Assembly (NCBI GenBank): GCA_018334675.1
Contig: JAGXLL010000005.1
Location: forward strand, 1 to 64,000
Direction: 5' to 3'
Source: Bacteroidales bacterium
GTDB lineage: Bacteria; Bacteroidota; Bacteroidia; Bacteroidales; UBA12077
DNA length: 64,000 nucleotides
The position numbers were made by a program, and so were the translations under genes. Below the pieces are notes generated by a model. The model was given only the letters and a program-made list of their open reading frames with translations, searched no databases and was not told the DNA's origin. Below are positions 63,628-64,000 of the stretch, piece by piece. Position 1 is the first letter of the stretch. Each line of letters starts with the position of its first letter.

Positions 63628-64000
63628 TTATTCCACATAATCTCTACGAACGACAAACTTGGTCTTGATGGGGAGCTTCTGCGCTGCGAGCCGCAGGGCT
63701 TCCTGAGCCACGCGTTTGGGGATACCCTCTGCTTCGATCAGGATGCGACCGGGTTTAACCGGAGCCACGAATCCTTCAGGGTCGCCTTTTCCCTTACCCA
63801 TACGAACCTCGGCAGGTTTCTTGGTGATTGGTTTATCGGGAAATATACGGATCCATATTTGTCCTTCCCGTTTCATGTAACGGGTCATGGCCTGCCGGGC
63901 GGCTTCAATCTGCTTCTGGGTAATCCATGTCTCCTGCATGGCCTTGATGCCAAAGGAACCAAACGCCAACTGGGCGCCCTTGGTGGCATTACCTTTCATT
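63628..64000 (-). CDS. rplP: 50S ribosomal protein L16 (5' end outside the window)
   Basis: 124 residues of L16 are present: '[20 protein letters not shown]', '[20 protein letters not shown]', '[20 protein letters not shown]' and '[20 protein letters not shown]'. The family N-terminus has about 15 further residues (a 'MLQPKRTKYRK'-like segment in relatives), so the true start lies beyond base 64000. L16 is a late 50S protein near the A site. Confidence 0.95.
   Translation of the reverse strand, partial: MKGNATKGAQLAFGSFGIKAMQETWITQKQIEAARQAMTRYMKREGQIWIRIFPDKPITKKPAEVRMGKGKGDPEGFVAPVKPGRILIEAEGIPKRVAQEALRLAAQKLPIKTKFVVRRDYVE

Overview
This window reads as chromosomal DNA of a member of the Bacteroidota, probably a Bacteroidales/Marinilabiliales-type organism. 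The evidence is the spc/alpha ribosomal block followed by eno, a Bacteroidetes-style outer-membrane block (uppS, bamA, two ompH/skp genes, DUF6089-type barrels), a two-component-type propeller sensor, many secreted proteins with short signal peptides ending in SQ/AQ, weak Shine-Dalgarno sites and several TAnnTTTG -7 promoter boxes. No rRNA, tRNA, CRISPR array, prophage or insertion sequence was seen. The only mobile-type gene is a REP-associated tyrosine transposase (RAYT).

Region by region. 1-1090: the 3' end of a thioredoxin-like gene, then a RAYT gene bracketed by palindromic REP-like units. 1114-2998: an operon lemA, TPM, TPM. 3156-6595: hutU, a family 2 glycosyltransferase and a broken response-regulator fragment. 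6611-13245: TPR protein, recR, sodium:solute symporter, DUF2007 protein, lipoprotein, DUF3078 protein and MFS transporter. 13378-18816: an S9 peptidase divergent from a Gfo/Idh/MocA oxidoreductase, then a cation-efflux protein with winged-helix domains at both ends that runs into a remnant of an ABC permease. 19170-25338: sigma-70 factor, nitronate monooxygenase, an RRM plus cold-shock operon, a sulfatase-modifying-factor-like lipoprotein, a TraB/GumN protein and an aldo/keto reductase. 25647-33612: acyl-CoA synthetase, EEP phosphatase, a DoxX/DUF169/ferritin-like operon and a 1077-residue fusion flavo-iron-sulfur dehydrogenase. 33880-42380: murI, the ompH/ompH/bamA/uppS envelope operon, two barrel genes, nadK and a CBS protein, divergent from pdxJ. 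43178-51483: hydrolase, exonuclease, udk, an unknown secreted protein, a hybrid histidine kinase with a decayed ATP-binding domain, and a propeller/PP2C sensor convergent with it. 51724-64000: eno and the ribosomal operon from rplQ to rplP, cut by the window edge.

How the genes work together. The envelope block makes the lipid carrier (uppS), the outer-membrane insertase (bamA) and periplasmic chaperones (ompH). The ribosomal block joins translation (r-proteins, infA, map), transcription (rpoA) and secretion (secY). The RRM and cold-shock genes are probably translationally coupled and may share a long leader. The hybrid kinase and PP2C sensor meet tail to tail and may belong to one signalling circuit (inference).

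The points most worth a second look are the RAYT with its palindromes (one unit supplies the stop codon of the preceding gene), the winged-helix/CDF/winged-helix protein, the single-chain dehydrogenase, the probable pseudokinase hybrid sensor, the long inverted repeat downstream of eno, and two gene remnants (receiver domain at 6393-6595, ABC permease tail at 17480-17595).
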